Translations under genes and position numbers: made by a program
The notes under the pieces: generated by a model
What the model was told of the DNA's origin: nothing
The model's database searches: none
The model's input: only the letters and a program-made list of their open reading frames with translations
Part shown: piece after piece, positions 1 to 9,835 of the stretch
How positions within the stretch are numbered: position 1 is the first letter of the stretch
How the letters are laid out: every line of letters begins with the position of its first letter
NCBI GenBank assembly: GCA_902589505.1
Contig: CACITE010000005.1
Span: forward strand, 1-64,000
DNA length: 64,000 nt
Direction of reading: 5' to 3'
Origin: an uncultured Pelagibacteraceae bacterium
GTDB lineage: Bacteria > Pseudomonadota > Alphaproteobacteria > Pelagibacterales > Pelagibacteraceae

Positions 1-2
1 AA

Positions 3-221
3 TTTTATCACAGAAATATTGAAAATTTAGATAATCTAAGAAATACGATTCAAAAAATAGGTATTGTTGATAGTTATACACTAGAAGAATTTGATGTAAT
101 TAATTCTATTTTCAAAATATATTATTATGGTGATCCAAAAAAACTAAAATTGGAATTATCAAAATTGGGTTACAGGTTAGAGAATGTTCAGGGTTCATGG
201 CAACTTTATATAAATGAGTGA
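3..221 (+). CDS. C-terminal fragment of a protein encoded upstream of hda (5' truncated by the window; possibly DUF2066 family)
   Basis: Frame 3 is open from the window edge to TGA at 219-221 (...KLKLELSKLGYRLENVQGSWQLYINE*); overlaps the hda start at 214. Confidence 0.55.
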   Translation, partial: FYHRNIENLDNLRNTIQKIGIVDSYTLEEFDVINSIFKIYYYGDPKKLKLELSKLGYRLENVQGSWQLYINE

Positions 222-873
222 TCAATTAATTTTAAAATTTCCTTCACAGCAAGCGTACAAGAAAGAAGATTACTATGTATCAACCAGCAACCAAAAAGCT
301 TTTGATTTAATAAATAGTTGGCCGAACTCGATAAAAAGAATCGTAAATATTTTTGGACCAACAGGATCCGGAAAAACACATTTGGCATCTCTTTTAAAAA
401 ATAAAACTTCTTGTTTGTATATTGATTCTAAAAAAATAAATGATAAAACTTTTTTAAAATTTAAAACTAAAGAAGCTTTAATAATAGAAAATTTAACTGA
501 AAAAGTTTCTGAAAATTTATTATTTTCATTGTGGAACATGGCTATTCAAGATAATAAATTTTTTTTAATAACTTCAGTTAAACCAATCAACTTCTACAAA
601 TATAAATTGGATGATTTAATGTCGAGAGTGAACAGTTGTTTAACTATTGGAATTAAACTTCCTAATGATGACTTAATTAGTGTAATTCTTTCAAAAAACT
701 TTTCTGATAAGCAAATTAAGGTTGAAAAAAAGCACATTGATTACATAATAAAAAGAATTGATAGATCTTATGAAAAAATATCTCAATTTATTTTAACATT
801 AGACAAGTATTCTTTAAAAAAAGGAAGCCCTTTTGGCTTAAAATTGATTAAAGAAGTGTTAAAAATGATATAA
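214..873 (+). CDS. hda: DnaA-homolog regulatory inactivator Hda-like ATPase
   Basis: 219 aa, DnaA-like P-loop [15 protein letters not shown], short DnaA-like architecture without a DNA-binding domain. Confidence 0.75.
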   Translation: MSDQLILKFPSQQAYKKEDYYVSTSNQKAFDLINSWPNSIKRIVNIFGPTGSGKTHLASLLKNKTSCLYIDSKKINDKTFLKFKTKEALIIENLTEKVSENLLFSLWNMAIQDNKFFLITSVKPINFYKYKLDDLMSRVNSCLTIGIKLPNDDLISVILSKNFSDKQIKVEKKHIDYIIKRIDRSYEKISQFILTLDKYSLKKGSPFGLKLIKEVLKMI

Positions 874-893
874 ATTTTTAAAAAGGAATCACT

Positions 894-2687
894 TTGAATA
901 AATATAGAACACATACATGCTCAGAAATTACTAAGAAAAATTCTGGTAATACTGTAAAGCTTTCTGGCTGGATCCATAGAAAAAGAGATCACGGTAACCT
1001 TCTTTTTTTTGATTTAAGAGATCATTTTGGTTTAACGCAATGTGTAATAGAAAATAATAATAAATATTTTAAGTTAATAGAAAAGACAAAACCAGAATCA
1101 GTTGTCACCGTATCAGGCAAAGTGGTTGATAGAACTACTGATACTATTAATAAAGATTTACACACTGGAGAAGTGGAGGTGTTAGTAGAGTCATTTGAAA
1201 TTCTGTCAGAATCTCTAGATTTACCAATGCCAGTATTTGGCGATCAAAACTATCCGGAAGAAACAAGATTGAAGTATAGATTTATAGATTTAAGACGTAA
1301 AGAAATGCATGAAAATATTGTTTTAAGATCAAAAGTTATATCCTTCATAAGAAATAGTATGCTTAGTAGCGGTTTTTTAGAATTTCAAACACCAATTTTA
1401 ACAGCATCAAGTCCAGAAGGTGCTAGAGATTTTTTAGTACCAAGTAGAACTCATCCAGGAAAATTTTATGCATTACCACAAGCACCACAGCAATTTAAAC
1501 AAATGGTAATGATATCTGGTTTTGATAAATACTTCCAAATTGCACCTTGTTTTAGAGATGAGGACGGCCGCGCAGATAGAAGCCCAGGGGAACACTATCA
1601 ATTAGATATGGAAATGTCTTTTGTTGAACAAGAAGATATATTTAAAACTATGGAGCCAGTTTTTTATAAATTATTTACAGAATTTGGAAATGGAAAAAAA
1701 GTTTCAAAAAATCCTTTTAAAAAAATTAAATATAAAGAGTCCATGTTAAAATATGGAACTGATAAACCTGACTTGAGAAATCCAATTGAAATATTTGATG
1801 TTACAGAAATTATGAAAAGAAATGATGTTAAGTTGGACATTTTTAAAAAGTTAATAGAAAAAGGATCAATTGTTAGAGCAATACCGGCTCCAAAAACATC
1901 TTCAAAGGCTAGAAGTTTTTTTGATGCTTATAATACGTGGGCGAAAAATGAGGGAGGTAAAGGCTTAGGTTATCTACTGCTAGAAAAAAATAATAAACAA
2001 TTAACTGCAAAAGGACCCATAGGAAAATTTTTTTCCGAAGAATCTATTAAAGAATTAGCAAAATCTGGAAATTTGCAAGAAGGTGATGCAATTTTTTTTT
2101 CATGTGACAAAATAAATGAAGTTGAAAAAATATCGAATCTTGCTCGTCAAAAATTGGGAAAAGATCTTAACCTTATAGATACCAATAAGTTTGAATTCTG
2201 TTGGATAATTGATTATCCGATGTATAAATTCGATGAAGAAAAAAAGAAAATAGATTTTAGTCATAATCCTTTCTCGATGCCGCAAATTAGTTTAGATAAA
2301 TTTGACAAAAGTGATCCTTTGTCGATACTTGCGTATCAATATGATTTAGTTTGCAATGGCTATGAAATTTCTTCAGGAGCTATAAGAAATCATTTACCAG
2401 AACTTATGTATAAAGTTTTTTCAAAAGCAGGTTATTCTAAGAAAGACGTGGACAATAAATTTGAAGGAATGATTAAAGCTTTATCCTATGGTGCACCACC
2501 ACACGGAGGTATGGCTCCAGGAATCGAGAGAATTGTTATGTTGTTAGCAGAGCAAAATAATATTCGTGAAGTTACTTTATTTCCAATGAATCAGAACGCA
2601 CAAGATTTACTCATGGGAGCACCTTCGATTCCAGACAATGAGCAGCTAAAAGAGTTAAATATTAAAGTTGTAGAAAAAAAGAAATAA
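894..2687 (+). CDS. aspS: Aspartyl-tRNA synthetase (TTG start)
   Basis: Class II aaRS motifs: GWIHRKRDHGNLLFFDLRDHFG, FRDEDGRADRSPGEHYQLDMEMSF, C-terminal APGIERIVMLLA. Confidence 0.97.
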   Translation: MNKYRTHTCSEITKKNSGNTVKLSGWIHRKRDHGNLLFFDLRDHFGLTQCVIENNNKYFKLIEKTKPESVVTVSGKVVDRTTDTINKDLHTGEVEVLVESFEILSESLDLPMPVFGDQNYPEETRLKYRFIDLRRKEMHENIVLRSKVISFIRNSMLSSGFLEFQTPILTASSPEGARDFLVPSRTHPGKFYALPQAPQQFKQMVMISGFDKYFQIAPCFRDEDGRADRSPGEHYQLDMEMSFVEQEDIFKTMEPVFYKLFTEFGNGKKVSKNPFKKIKYKESMLKYGTDKPDLRNPIEIFDVTEIMKRNDVKLDIFKKLIEKGSIVRAIPAPKTSSKARSFFDAYNTWAKNEGGKGLGYLLLEKNNKQLTAKGPIGKFFSEESIKELAKSGNLQEGDAIFFSCDKINEVEKISNLARQKLGKDLNLIDTNKFEFCWIIDYPMYKFDEEKKKIDFSHNPFSMPQISLDKFDKSDPLSILAYQYDLVCNGYEISSGAIRNHLPELMYKVFSKAGYSKKDVDNKFEGMIKALSYGAPPHGGMAPGIERIVMLLAEQNNIREVTLFPMNQNAQDLLMGAPSIPDNEQLKELNIKVVEKKK

Positions 2688-2691
2688 TCTT

Positions 2692-3561
2692 TTATTTGTT
2701 ACTTTTTAAGTTAATTTTTATATTGCTAAGATCGACTAATTTATCCTTGTAGTTGCTTCTTACAAATCCTTTGCTTGTAATACCCTTGACCAATTTTAAA
2801 AAAGTATCTTCATTATTGTTGTCTCCACTTACCATTTTATCGTTATCAACCTTGTTTATTGAAGGGGTGTGAGCATAATCCTCTCGTCCTAAATATGATA
2901 TTGCAAGCTCTCTGAAAATGTAATCCAGTATTGAGGAAGCATTTAATATTCTATCATTGCCTTTTACTTCTCCAGATGGTTCGAATTTTGTTTCTATAAA
3001 TGCATCTACAAACTCGTCTAACGGCACCCCATATTGCAACCCTAAGGATATAGCTATAGCAAAATTATTCATTAATGCTTTTACCAATTCACCTTCCTTG
3101 TTCATATCAATAAAGATTTCTCCTACCTTGCCGTCATCGTATTCGCCTGTATGTAAGTAAATTTTATGATCACCTATGCTTACTTTTTGAATATATCCCT
3201 TTCTTCTATCAGGCATTTTTGATCTATCATTAGTTTTTTTAATATGAAATTGTCTAGCTTTGACTTGATTACTGTGTAATGTCGAAGGATTATTTAATTT
3301 ATCGGAACCTACAATTTTTTCATTCAAAATAGATGAGATATTTTTAACACTCTCTTCTTTTTGGTCATTATTGACATCTTCGAGTCTATCTTTTTTATTA
3401 ATAGTCTTTGTTTTTCTATTGTTTAATTTAACATCAATTATATTGACTTCCCCATCATTACGGTTTTCAAGCTCTGATAGTTTTTTCTCATTAAGTTCAT
3501 CAAGTTTATGAGTAATCTTAAATGTACATGTATAAAACGTTTCAACTAGATATTTTGACAT
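2692..3561 (-). CDS. TSCPD-domain protein resembling the C-terminus of adenosylcobalamin-dependent ribonucleotide reductase (no catalytic domain)
   Basis: [80 protein letters not shown] is characteristic of the NrdJ/NrdZ C-terminal region. Confidence 0.75.
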   Translation of the reverse strand: MSKYLVETFYTCTFKITHKLDELNEKKLSELENRNDGEVNIIDVKLNNRKTKTINKKDRLEDVNNDQKEESVKNISSILNEKIVGSDKLNNPSTLHSNQVKARQFHIKKTNDRSKMPDRRKGYIQKVSIGDHKIYLHTGEYDDGKVGEIFIDMNKEGELVKALMNNFAIAISLGLQYGVPLDEFVDAFIETKFEPSGEVKGNDRILNASSILDYIFRELAISYLGREDYAHTPSINKVDNDKMVSGDNNNEDTFLKLVKGITSKGFVRSNYKDKLVDLSNIKINLKSNK

Positions 3562-3724
3562 AATTTTTTTAGAATTTTATAATTATATTTTATTGAGAGC
3601 ATTAATATGATATATACTAAATATATTTTAAGTCTAATAAATTATTTACAATTTTTAATTGTGTGGATTTTTAAATTTAATAAAAAGATATAGTAAAAAA
3701 AAACGAATCAATAAAAATTTTGCA

Positions 3725-4090
3725 ATGATTTTTTTTAAACAAATATTTACTTGGTGGCACAAAAGTACTGTGGGAACTTTAGTTTATACATTGTTCACTG
3801 GAAAATTTGTAGGAAAAGATCAATTTGGCAATAAATATTATTCTAATTCAAAGGGAAAAAGATGGGTAATATACAAAAGTAATATAGAAGCAACAAAAAT
3901 CCCCCCTGATTGGCATTCATGGATTCATTTTACTACAATAAACAAACCAACTGATAGTTCAAAAAAATTTAATTGGCAAAAAGATCATCAAGAAAATTTA
4001 ACAGGAACAAAAAAAGCACATCGGCCAGAAGGTTCGTTGCTATCCAACATTAAAAAAAATGTAAAAAAGTATGAAACTTGGAAATTTTAA
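3725..4090 (+). CDS. NDUFA12-like complex I accessory subunit (17.2 kDa family)
   Basis: TWWHKSTVGTLVYTLFTGKFVGKDQFGNKYYSNSKGKRWVIYKSNIEATKIPPDWHSWIHF; the internal ATG at 3725 is a more likely start than the track start at 3659. Confidence 0.85.
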   Translation: MIFFKQIFTWWHKSTVGTLVYTLFTGKFVGKDQFGNKYYSNSKGKRWVIYKSNIEATKIPPDWHSWIHFTTINKPTDSSKKFNWQKDHQENLTGTKKAHRPEGSLLSNIKKNVKKYETWKF

Positions 4091-4589
4091 TTTATTAATT
4101 TTCATTTTTTTTCTTACGTCAGTTGTATTTGCTGAAGATAAAATAAAAACTGTTCCGCTAATAAATCTAGAAGATTTATCACCAACATTTGAAGAAGATA
4201 AAGATGAATTAGAAAAAGTAGAAGATGTAAATGTCAATTTAAACAATACTAATAATAATGAAGAAAAATCTAATATTAAAAAAAGCAATAAAATTTATAT
4301 TAATCTAAAAGCCTTAGATAAAATAACAGCAAAAACATCTGATATTAGATTGGCTGTAGGAGAGAAAAAATTTTTTGGGGCTTTGGAAATTAAGGCTTTA
4401 AAATGCCAGCTTTCAGAAAACAGTGGTTCTGTAGATACGGTTGCGTATTTACAAGTCAAAGATTTATCTAGCAAAGACAATAATCAGGTTTTCTTGTTTA
4501 ATGGATGGACTTTTGCTTCAAGCCCTACTTTAAAATCAATTGATCATCCAGTATATGATTTATGGATTACAAGTTGTGAAAATGTTTAA
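4071..4589 (+). CDS. DUF2155-like secreted protein
   Basis: Signal-like N-terminus; DIRLAVGEKKFFGALEIKALKCQLSE...VFLFNGWTFASSPTLKSIDHPVYDLWITSC. Confidence 0.75.
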   Translation: MKLGNFNLLIFIFFLTSVVFAEDKIKTVPLINLEDLSPTFEEDKDELEKVEDVNVNLNNTNNNEEKSNIKKSNKIYINLKALDKITAKTSDIRLAVGEKKFFGALEIKALKCQLSENSGSVDTVAYLQVKDLSSKDNNQVFLFNGWTFASSPTLKSIDHPVYDLWITSCENV

Positions 4590-5923
4590 TAAAAAGATTC
4601 TTTCATAAGCCAGTTTACATCAAAATCTGAATTTATAAATTTTTTGTGGTTTAATATTTTTTTATGAAGATCAATAGTAGTTGTTATTCCCTCAATCACA
4701 AATTCATTAAGTGATCTTTGAAGTCTTTGTATAGCTTCCTCTCTATCTCTTCCTTGGCATATGAGCTTACAAATTAAACTATCGTAGTAAGGTGTTATTC
4801 TACAGCCTTGAAATATAGCTCCATCCACTCTCGTTCTAAAACCTGAAGGTTGATGACAAACACTTATTGTACCTGGGCTTGGCTGAAAATCTTTACTTGG
4901 ATCTTCAGCATTTATTCTGCATTCTATAACATGACCTCTAAAGCTTATATCAGATTGTTTTAATGAAGTTTTTCCTTTCGATGCAATTTTTATTTGTTCT
5001 TTAACTATATCAATTCCTCCTCTAATTTCAGAAACTGGATGTTCTACTTGAATTCTTGTATTCATTTCTAAGAAGAAAAATTTTCCTTTATCATAAATAA
5101 ATTCGACAGTACCAGCTCCTTCATAATTGAGTTTGCTTACCATATTTACAGTTTTATCCAATAAATCTTGTCTTACTTTCTCATCCAATACTGGGCTAGG
5201 AGATTCTTCAATAAGCTTTTGGTGTTTTCTTTGAACACTACAGTCTCTTTCCCCTAAATGAATGGTTGTTTTTTTGTCTGATAAAATTTGCACTTCTATA
5301 TGTCTAGGATTTTCAAAATATTTTTCTATATAAACTGAATCATCAGAGAAATATTTTTTTGCTTCTTGCTTGGCCATAATTAGTGCGCTATCAAGTTCTT
5401 TTACATTTTTAACTAATTTCATTCCTTTCCCGCCACCACCTGCAGCAGCTTTTATTAGAACTGGGTAGCCTATACTTGATGATATTTTTTTTGCCTCATC
5501 TATTGTTTTAATATTTCCTTCTGATCCTTCAATAACAGGAAGACCAAGTTTTCTTGCAGTTAATTTGGCTTCAATCTTATCTCCCATCTTCTTCATTATT
5601 TCTGCACTGGGACCTATAAATTTAATTTTGCTTTTTGTAACAATTTCTGCAAAACGATAATTTTCTGACAAGAATCCATATCCAGGGTGGATGGCATCTG
5701 CTCCAGTTACGTCTGCTGCTGACATTATAGCTCCTATATTTAAATAGCTATTTTGTGGTTTGTGAGAACCTATACAAATACTTTCATCAGCTAACCTTAC
5801 ATGCATTGAATCTGCGTCAACATCTGAGTGAATAGCTACCGTGGGAATATTTAATTCTTTGCAGGCTCTAATTATACGAACCGCTATTTCTCCTCGGTTA
5901 GCAACTAAAATTTTTTTAAACAT
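4586..5923 (-). CDS. accC: Acetyl-CoA carboxylase, biotin carboxylase subunit
   Basis: FKKILVANRGEIAVRIIRACKELNIPTVAIHSD, ATP-grasp GGGGKGM, EMNTRIQVEHPVSE. Confidence 0.97.
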   Translation of the reverse strand: MFKKILVANRGEIAVRIIRACKELNIPTVAIHSDVDADSMHVRLADESICIGSHKPQNSYLNIGAIMSAADVTGADAIHPGYGFLSENYRFAEIVTKSKIKFIGPSAEIMKKMGDKIEAKLTARKLGLPVIEGSEGNIKTIDEAKKISSSIGYPVLIKAAAGGGGKGMKLVKNVKELDSALIMAKQEAKKYFSDDSVYIEKYFENPRHIEVQILSDKKTTIHLGERDCSVQRKHQKLIEESPSPVLDEKVRQDLLDKTVNMVSKLNYEGAGTVEFIYDKGKFFFLEMNTRIQVEHPVSEIRGGIDIVKEQIKIASKGKTSLKQSDISFRGHVIECRINAEDPSKDFQPSPGTISVCHQPSGFRTRVDGAIFQGCRITPYYDSLICKLICQGRDREEAIQRLQRSLNEFVIEGITTTIDLHKKILNHKKFINSDFDVNWLMKESFY

Positions 5924-6333
5924 TATTCAACTGAAATAAGTGGTTGGCCAAACTCAATTGGCTCTCCGTCTTTTACTAATATTTTACTAACAGTTCCATC
6001 TTGAGTAGAAGGTATGTGGTTCATTGTTTTCATAGCTTCAACTATCATGATGGTTTGTCCTTTTTTTATTTTTTGACCTACTTCAACAAACTTTTTTCCC
6101 CCAGGTTCCGCCGCAAGATAAGCTGTTCCAACTATAGGAGAAGTTATATTCTTGCCACTACTTTCAATTATTTCTTGTTTTTTTTTTGCTTCACTAGGAG
6201 ATATAGAAGAGGCAACATTTACAGACCGTGAAACTTTTACTTTGGTAGTGCCTTCAGCATATTCAATTTCGCTAAGTCCAAATTCTTTTAAATATCCTGT
6301 AAGCTCTTCGATAATTTTTTTGTTAATTTTCAT
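5923..6333 (-). CDS. accB: Acetyl-CoA carboxylase biotin carboxyl carrier protein
   Basis: Biotinylation motif VEAMKTMNHI; directly upstream of accC. Confidence 0.96.
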   Translation of the reverse strand: MKINKKIIEELTGYLKEFGLSEIEYAEGTTKVKVSRSVNVASSISPSEAKKKQEIIESSGKNITSPIVGTAYLAAEPGGKKFVEVGQKIKKGQTIMIVEAMKTMNHIPSTQDGTVSKILVKDGEPIEFGQPLISVE

Positions 6334-6776
6334 TTTTGTTTATTAAAAATTTCTTTCATTGAATCTATTGCCATAGTATATCCTTTTACTCCAAATCCAC
6401 AAATAATTCCTTCCGCAGCCTTGCTTATCAAAGATTTTTTTCTGAATTCTTCACGATTATATATGTTTGTTATATGAATTTCTATTGTAGGAAGTTTAAT
6501 TGCTAAAAGCGCATCTAAAATAGCTACTGATGTATGTGTATATCCTGCCGCATTAATAATTATTCCATCATATGTGTTTTTAGCTTTTTGAATCATGGTA
6601 ACTATTTCGCCTTCAATATTTGATTGTTCAAACTGTATTTTAAGTTCAAGGGATTTAGCATGATCCTCGCAATTTTTTTTAACTTCATCTAGGGTAATTT
6701 TTCCATACTTATTTTGCTCTCGTTCTCCTAGCAAATTTAAGTTTGGACCATTTATTATTAGTATTTTTTTTGTCAT
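6330..6776 (-). CDS. aroQ: Type II 3-dehydroquinate dehydratase
   Basis: ILIINGPNLNLLGERE...GIIINAAGYTHTSVAILDAL...EIHITNIYNREEFR. Confidence 0.96.
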   Translation of the reverse strand: MTKKILIINGPNLNLLGEREQNKYGKITLDEVKKNCEDHAKSLELKIQFEQSNIEGEIVTMIQKAKNTYDGIIINAAGYTHTSVAILDALLAIKLPTIEIHITNIYNREEFRKKSLISKAAEGIICGFGVKGYTMAIDSMKEIFNKQK

Positions 6777-6799
6777 TTAAATAAGTTAAAATAATTTAA

Positions 6800-7018
6800 A
6801 TGAATAACTTAAATATGGCAAAAATACAATTAAATGGAGATTCCTACGAAATTATTAATGGAACTAATTTAAATGAACTACTAAACAAGCTTAAAATACA
6901 AAAAAACAAGGTGGCAATTGAAGTAAATGGTGAAATAGTTGAAAAAAATAAATATCCCAATTTAATTTTGAATAATAATGATAAAGTTGAAATTGTGCAA
7001 TTCATAGGAGGCGGGTAA
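6800..7018 (+). CDS. thiS: Sulfur carrier protein ThiS
   Basis: Small beta-grasp protein ending ...[12 protein letters not shown], adjacent to thiG. Confidence 0.88.
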   Translation: MNNLNMAKIQLNGDSYEIINGTNLNELLNKLKIQKNKVAIEVNGEIVEKNKYPNLILNNNDKVEIVQFIGGG

Positions 7019-7023
7019 ATTTT

Positions 7024-7794
7024 ATGGAAGATGTATTTACAATAGCTAATAAAAATTTTAATTCTCGATTGATCGTCGGAACAGGAAAATATAAAGATTT
7101 TGAAGAAACTGCTAATGCTGTGAAAGCATCAGGAGCAGATATAGTTACTGTTGCTGTTCGACGAGTAAATATTTTGGATAAAAATAAACCAGTTTTAATG
7201 GATTATTTAGATCCTAAATCTATTACATATCTTCCAAATACAGCAGGATGTTTTACGTCAGAAGATGCCCTGAGAACTTTAAGATTAGCTAGAGAGATGG
7301 GTGGATGGAGATTAGTTAAATTAGAAGTTTTGGGAGACAAAAAAACATTATATCCAAACATGATAGAAACTATTAAATCAACAGAAGTTTTAGTCAAAGA
7401 AGGTTTTGAAGTAATGGTTTATTGCACCGATGATCCAATTATGACTCAAAAACTAGAAGATGTTGGAGCTTGTGCAATTATGCCATTAGGTGCTCCTATA
7501 GGTTCTGGAATTGGAATTCAAAACAAAACAAACATTGCATTAATTAAAGAACAGTCTTCTGTGCCAGTAATTGTCGATGCTGGCGTAGGCACTGCTTCGG
7601 ACGCGACTATCGCAATGGAATTAGGATGTGATGGAGTGTTACTAAATACAGCGATTGCTGAAGCAAAAGACCCTATACGAATGGCTGAGGCAATGAAGTA
7701 TGCTGTTATATCTGGGAGGAAAGCTTTTAAAGCTGGCAGAATGCAAAAAAGACAATATGCAAGTGCATCATCTCCTATAAAAAATTTGATATAA
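7024..7794 (+). CDS. thiG: Thiazole synthase
   Basis: [72 protein letters not shown]. Confidence 0.97.
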   Translation: MEDVFTIANKNFNSRLIVGTGKYKDFEETANAVKASGADIVTVAVRRVNILDKNKPVLMDYLDPKSITYLPNTAGCFTSEDALRTLRLAREMGGWRLVKLEVLGDKKTLYPNMIETIKSTEVLVKEGFEVMVYCTDDPIMTQKLEDVGACAIMPLGAPIGSGIGIQNKTNIALIKEQSSVPVIVDAGVGTASDATIAMELGCDGVLLNTAIAEAKDPIRMAEAMKYAVISGRKAFKAGRMQKRQYASASSPIKNLI

Positions 7795-7804
7795 AAATAA
7801 ATAA

Positions 7805-9661
7805 TTAATAATTAGCTAATTTTCTATTATCAAAGTTTTGCTTTCTGTTCGATTTATAATTATATTTTTTTTTGAATTTATTTTTTTTTCTGAAATTTTT
7901 GTTAAATTTTTTATTCATGAATTGTTTATTAATATAATTGTTTCTTGAAAACTTGTCTTCTATCGATTCAATATTTTCTACTTTATCTATAATCTTCTTA
8001 TTTTTGTTTAGCAGATGTATTTTATACTCTGGAATCAACAGGTCGTTATCCTGAATAGTGTTAAATTCTAATTTATATTTATCCTTAAAATGTTTTATTT
8101 CTTTAATAAATTTTTCATCAATAAAATTTTTTACCTTTAGAGGAACGCTTATATTTATAATTTTTGCTTTTTTTGCAAAAGCAAGCTCTTCACTTTTTTT
8201 GATAATTTTAAATGCAAAAGAATCGACAGAAAGGATCATTTTCCACTTTACCGAACTTTCTCTCAATCTTTGTCTTGTCATCTCAAGCAATCCAAAATTT
8301 CCAATTCTGCCAAATTGTATTCTAGCTCTATCATCTTTTAATTTTTCTTTTAATTTTCTTTCTATGGTTCTTCTATTATAGAAATTGTTCATATCAATGA
8401 AATCAATTACTATTAAGCCAGACAAATCTCGTATTTTTATTTGTCTAGATATTTCTGCTGCTGCTTCTAAGTTTGTGTTTAAAGCAGTTCTTTCGATATT
8501 AGATTCTTTAATCGATTGACCTGAGTTTACATCAATAGAAACCAATGCTTCAGTTGGATTAATAACTAAATATCCTCCAGATTCTAACTTAACTGTTGGT
8601 TCAAAGATTCGATTTAAACTTTTTTCAATTCCTACTTCGTGGAATAAAGGTATTTTTCCTCTATATTTTTTTACCTTTTTAACATTTTCCGGCATAAAAA
8701 ATTTCATGAAGTTTTTTGCTTTTTGATATCCTTCATTTCCATCAACTATTATATTTTTTGTATCGCTGCTATATACATCTCTTATTGCTCTTTTGATTAC
8801 ATCTCCTTCTTCATAAACTAAGCTAGGAGCCATTGATTTCATTGCATTAGCTTTAATTGTTTCCCATTCACTAATTGTGTTTGTTAAATCTTTACTTACT
8901 TCATTTTTTGTTTTGTTTAGACCAGCCGTTCTAACTATTAATCCCATAGTTTCCGGTATCTCTATTTCTCTAAGAATATTTCTAATTTTTTTTCTATCAT
9001 CCGAATTTGTTATTTTTCTAGAAATACCACCACCCTTTGGGGTATTTGGCATCAAAACACTATATTTTCCTGCTAAAGAAATGAATGTTGTAAGAGCAGC
9101 GCCTTTTTGTCCTCTCTCATCTTTTAAAATTTGCACTAAAATTATTTGATCGGGTTTAATTACCTCTTGTATTTTGTATCTTCTAATACCATATTTTTTT
9201 TTTAATTCGTTGAATTGACTATTTCTATCCAATGATAAATTTTCTACTTTATTTTTTTCATCTGTGTGGCTAACCGAATTTTCATTTTTTTTTAAATTTG
9301 CATCGGTCGTTTCATCTTGCTGCGTTTTATCAACCTCATCAACATGTTTATTTTTTTCTTTTAATTCCAATCTTAAATTTTCTTCTTCTCTTTTTAATCT
9401 ATCTTTATCATCATGAGGTATCTGGTAGTAATCTGATTGAATATCGTTAAATGCTAAAAACCCATGTCTAGATCTTCCATAATTAACAAATGCAGCTTGT
9501 AGAGATGGTTCAATTCTACTTACTTTACCTAAGTAAATATTATTTTTTAAATTAACTCTAATTTTATTTTCGTGCTCATATTCTTCAATGTGTTTTTCTG
9601 ATTTGAGTACGATTCGAGTTTCATCAGGATGCGATGCATCGATATATAAATTTTTTTCCAT
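7805..9661 (-). CDS. rne: Ribonuclease E/G family protein
   Basis: SRIEPSLQAAFVNYGRSRHGFLAFNDI S1-like region, LVINPTEALVSIDVNSGQS, RDLSGLIVIDFIDM, basic low-complexity C-terminus. Confidence 0.93.
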   Translation of the reverse strand: MEKNLYIDASHPDETRIVLKSEKHIEEYEHENKIRVNLKNNIYLGKVSRIEPSLQAAFVNYGRSRHGFLAFNDIQSDYYQIPHDDKDRLKREEENLRLELKEKNKHVDEVDKTQQDETTDANLKKNENSVSHTDEKNKVENLSLDRNSQFNELKKKYGIRRYKIQEVIKPDQIILVQILKDERGQKGAALTTFISLAGKYSVLMPNTPKGGGISRKITNSDDRKKIRNILREIEIPETMGLIVRTAGLNKTKNEVSKDLTNTISEWETIKANAMKSMAPSLVYEEGDVIKRAIRDVYSSDTKNIIVDGNEGYQKAKNFMKFFMPENVKKVKKYRGKIPLFHEVGIEKSLNRIFEPTVKLESGGYLVINPTEALVSIDVNSGQSIKESNIERTALNTNLEAAAEISRQIKIRDLSGLIVIDFIDMNNFYNRRTIERKLKEKLKDDRARIQFGRIGNFGLLEMTRQRLRESSVKWKMILSVDSFAFKIIKKSEELAFAKKAKIINISVPLKVKNFIDEKFIKEIKHFKDKYKLEFNTIQDNDLLIPEYKIHLLNKNKKIIDKVENIESIEDKFSRNNYINKQFMNKKFNKNFRKKNKFKKKYNYKSNRKQNFDNRKLANY

Positions 9662-9835
9662 GAAAATCCGTTTCTGTTTATAATGATATTTTTATTCATA
9701 AATTTGAATTTTGTTTGTTAATTCAATTGTTATATATTAAATTTCTCAATAAATACATGCATTTTTTAATTGTAATTTACATTAAACTCAAAACATGCCT
9801 TAAGAAAGCCAGAATTAATTCATTTCTTCAAGTTT

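Noticed and set aside
206-539. Minus-strand ORFs of 60-88 aa opposite hda
   Set aside because: Antisense to a well-supported CDS, no recognisable domain; typical spurious ORFs in AT-rich DNA. The same applies to the other short antisense ORFs in the track (e.g. 2100..2285, 14440..14916, 21728..22063, 57392..57808).
6780-6830. TPP riboswitch upstream of thiS-thiG
   Set aside because: The aroQ-thiS gap is too short for a THI element and shows no recognisable conserved core.
7810-7821. Palindrome AATTAGCTAATT at the thiG/rne convergent ends as a terminator
   Set aside because: Short and AT-rich, overlaps the rne stop region, no clear U-tract pattern; likely chance.
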